NCBI RefSeq assembly: GCF_001270495.1
Contig: NZ_LGUR01000198.1
Span: 27,585 to 91,584 of the forward strand
Length of the DNA: 64,000 nt
Source of the DNA: Streptomyces viridochromogenes
GTDB taxonomy: Bacteria > Actinomycetota > Actinomycetes > Streptomycetales > Streptomycetaceae
Reading direction: 5' to 3'
The notes beneath the pieces were generated by a model. It was not told where the DNA came from. It saw only the letters and a program-made list of their open reading frames with translations, and ran no database searches. Both the position numbers and the translations under genes were made by a program. Of the stretch, positions 63,185 through 64,000 are shown one piece after another (within the stretch, counting starts at the first letter, position 1; each line of letters starts with the position of its first letter).

Positions 63185-63240
63185 TGCATGGACCGGCGCC
63201 GAGAGCGACCGCGTCTGCCCAGGAAGCGAAAGTCCTGCGG

Positions 63241-63301
63241 GTGGGTGGGGGATCGGCGCTACGCGAACCCCCACCCACCCGGCATGGGCCGCCGCAGGCA
63301 T
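63241..63301. repeat. dispersed intergenic repeat, copy 2, with hairpin
   Basis: GTGGGTGGGGG (63241-63251) pairs perfectly with CCCCCACCCAC (63268-63278). Within and after it, 63255-63301 repeats the sequence at 16558-16603 (GGCGCTACGCGAACCCCCAC ... GCCGCAGGCAT). In copy 1 the left arm is a direct rather than inverted repeat. It probably serves as a terminator after coaX. Confidence 0.7.
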
Positions 63302-63405
63302 CCCCGTCCCACCGCCGGAGGCACGCGCACCCCCACCCGAGTGGCACCCCACGCCACACCCGCGCCCTACGTCGCGTTTGTCTGATTAGCGCGTATCGTC
63401 GCCGC

Positions 63406-64000
63406 ATGCCCACGCCATACGGATCCCGCGGCGCCATGGCGTTCGGTGCGGAGGAGCTGCGTGTGCTCCGCCGCGCTCTCGCCCTCGCCCTTCACCCCAG
63501 CCCCGCCTCGCCCGAGGAGGTCCGCGCCTGCCTCCGGCTCGCCGAGTCCCTCGACGAGGCGATGCGCGAGGGTGCCCGGCTGCGTGCCTTCCTGGTGGCC
63601 GACCTCGCCCGCTACCGCGCCGCCCTCCCCGGCACCGCGGCCGGCTACCTCGCGCTCCTCGAGGAGGCCCTGGGCGCCGGGTACCACCCCGACCCCGACG
63701 ACCTCACCGCCCTCCGGACCCTGCGCGGCAACCCCGTCGCGGTCGCCCTCCTCCGGGACGTACAAGCCCGTCTCGCGCCCGGCGCCACCCGCCGGGCCAC
63801 GCCTGCCAAGCCGGCCGTCCCCGCGTCCCGTACCCGCCTCCTGGCCCTGCCTGGAGGCCTCTCCGGCGGCACGCCCCGCACTCCGGTCGACCTCCCCGCC
63901 CAGGCCGCCGGCCAGGACCCCGCGGGGCGGCCCCGCAAGAAGCCCGCCGAAAGGCCGGCCACCCCCAAGCCCAGCCCCGCCCCGGGCCCCGGCCCCGAGC
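63406..64000 (+). CDS. unidentified protein, cut by the window end
   Basis: Open from ATG 63406 to the right edge (198 codons seen). The first 120 residues are helical and charged (MPTPYGSRGAMAFGAEELRV; RLRAFLVADLARYRAALP; LTALRTLRGNPVAVALLRDV), then a Pro/Ala/Lys-rich linker begins. No family is recognised. TATCGT at 63394-63399, 6 nt before the ATG, indicates a leaderless start, and codon-position bias supports coding. The length and C-terminal domain are unknown. Confidence 0.75.
   Translation, partial: MPTPYGSRGAMAFGAEELRVLRRALALALHPSPASPEEVRACLRLAESLDEAMREGARLRAFLVADLARYRAALPGTAAGYLALLEEALGAGYHPDPDDLTALRTLRGNPVAVALLRDVQARLAPGATRRATPAKPAVPASRTRLLALPGGLSGGTPRTPVDLPAQAAGQDPAGRPRKKPAERPATPKPSPAPGPGPE

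Larger units (their letters stand above)
63042..63405. other. 364-bp intergenic region with Streptomyces-type repeats
   Basis: No gene is supported. It contains a CCTCAAACGCCGGACGGGCTG sequence (63160-63180), of a kind I recall as common between Streptomyces genes, and copy 2 of the dispersed repeat with its hairpin. The right edge carries the promoter of the next gene. Confidence 0.55.

Noticed and set aside
1..64000. CRISPR arrays, rRNA genes, intact tRNA genes, insertion sequences
   Set aside because: No regularly spaced repeat-spacer pattern, no 16S/23S signature, no complete cloverleaf and no transposase were found on reading both strands.

Overview
The window is a stretch of a high-GC actinobacterial chromosome, almost certainly Streptomyces. 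The evidence is the near-exclusive use of G/C at third codon positions, many GTG starts, SARP and Scr1-type regulators, a DUF397/ATP-binding/helix-turn-helix set, a complete tipA with its promoter, and cysteine-free ribosomal protein paralogues with a Zur box. From memory, the gene order resembles the core-chromosome region of S. coelicolor around tipA, ftsH, folE, nadB and coaX. This is recall, not a search result.

Layout. 1-4.6 kb: galE, a degenerate tRNA-like sequence, a Tat-secreted toroid-type enzyme behind a LacI-type operator, a DUF3052 protein and a GT2 glycosyltransferase. 5-12.5 kb: an AfsR-like regulator with an apparent frameshift in a C7 run, a second PolA-like polymerase/exonuclease, an orphan Clp N-domain/HTH protein, a GNAT enzyme and a DUF2786 protein. 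12.5-16.4 kb: two lipoproteins, then the zinc-independent ribosomal set (S14, L28 / L33, L31, CobW-like GTPase, S18) around one Zur box. 16.4-19 kb: a WhiJ-like set (DUF397, ATP-binding protein, Scr1-type regulator) with a 15-bp box shared by two of its promoters. 19-23 kb: aldehyde dehydrogenase, and a PadR regulator with paired operators in front of a drug-type ABC exporter. 23-30.5 kb: a ClC channel-gadB unit, tipA, a YbjQ protein, DedA, a ThrE-type exporter and pyrophosphatase.

30.5-43 kb: dacB, DUF2342 metalloprotease, tilS, hpt, ftsH and folE run rightwards. A fol gene block (folP, an NTF2-like gene, folB, folK, DUF3180) runs leftwards to meet them. Between the two blocks lies the most unusual item in the window: a decayed, multiply frameshifted intein-like Hint/LAGLIDADG homing endonuclease directly behind folE. 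The folE active-site segment itself is recoded to AT-rich codons, unlike anything nearby. 43-57.5 kb: an MprF-like protein, an esterase, a coiled-coil membrane protein, two PH-domain membrane proteins, an orphan nuoD beside an NDUFAF7-like methyltransferase, a two-component system, a TmrB-like P-loop protein, an ArsR-type regulator and a PLP lyase. 57.6-63 kb: a tightly overlapping unit, DUF2520-panC-nadB-nadC-coaX, for pantothenate/CoA and NAD. An unidentified gene runs off the right end.

Several genes show a TANNNT-like hexamer 6-7 nt before the start codon, which suggests leaderless transcripts. Intergenic DNA holds several phased or dispersed short repeats, listed individually.
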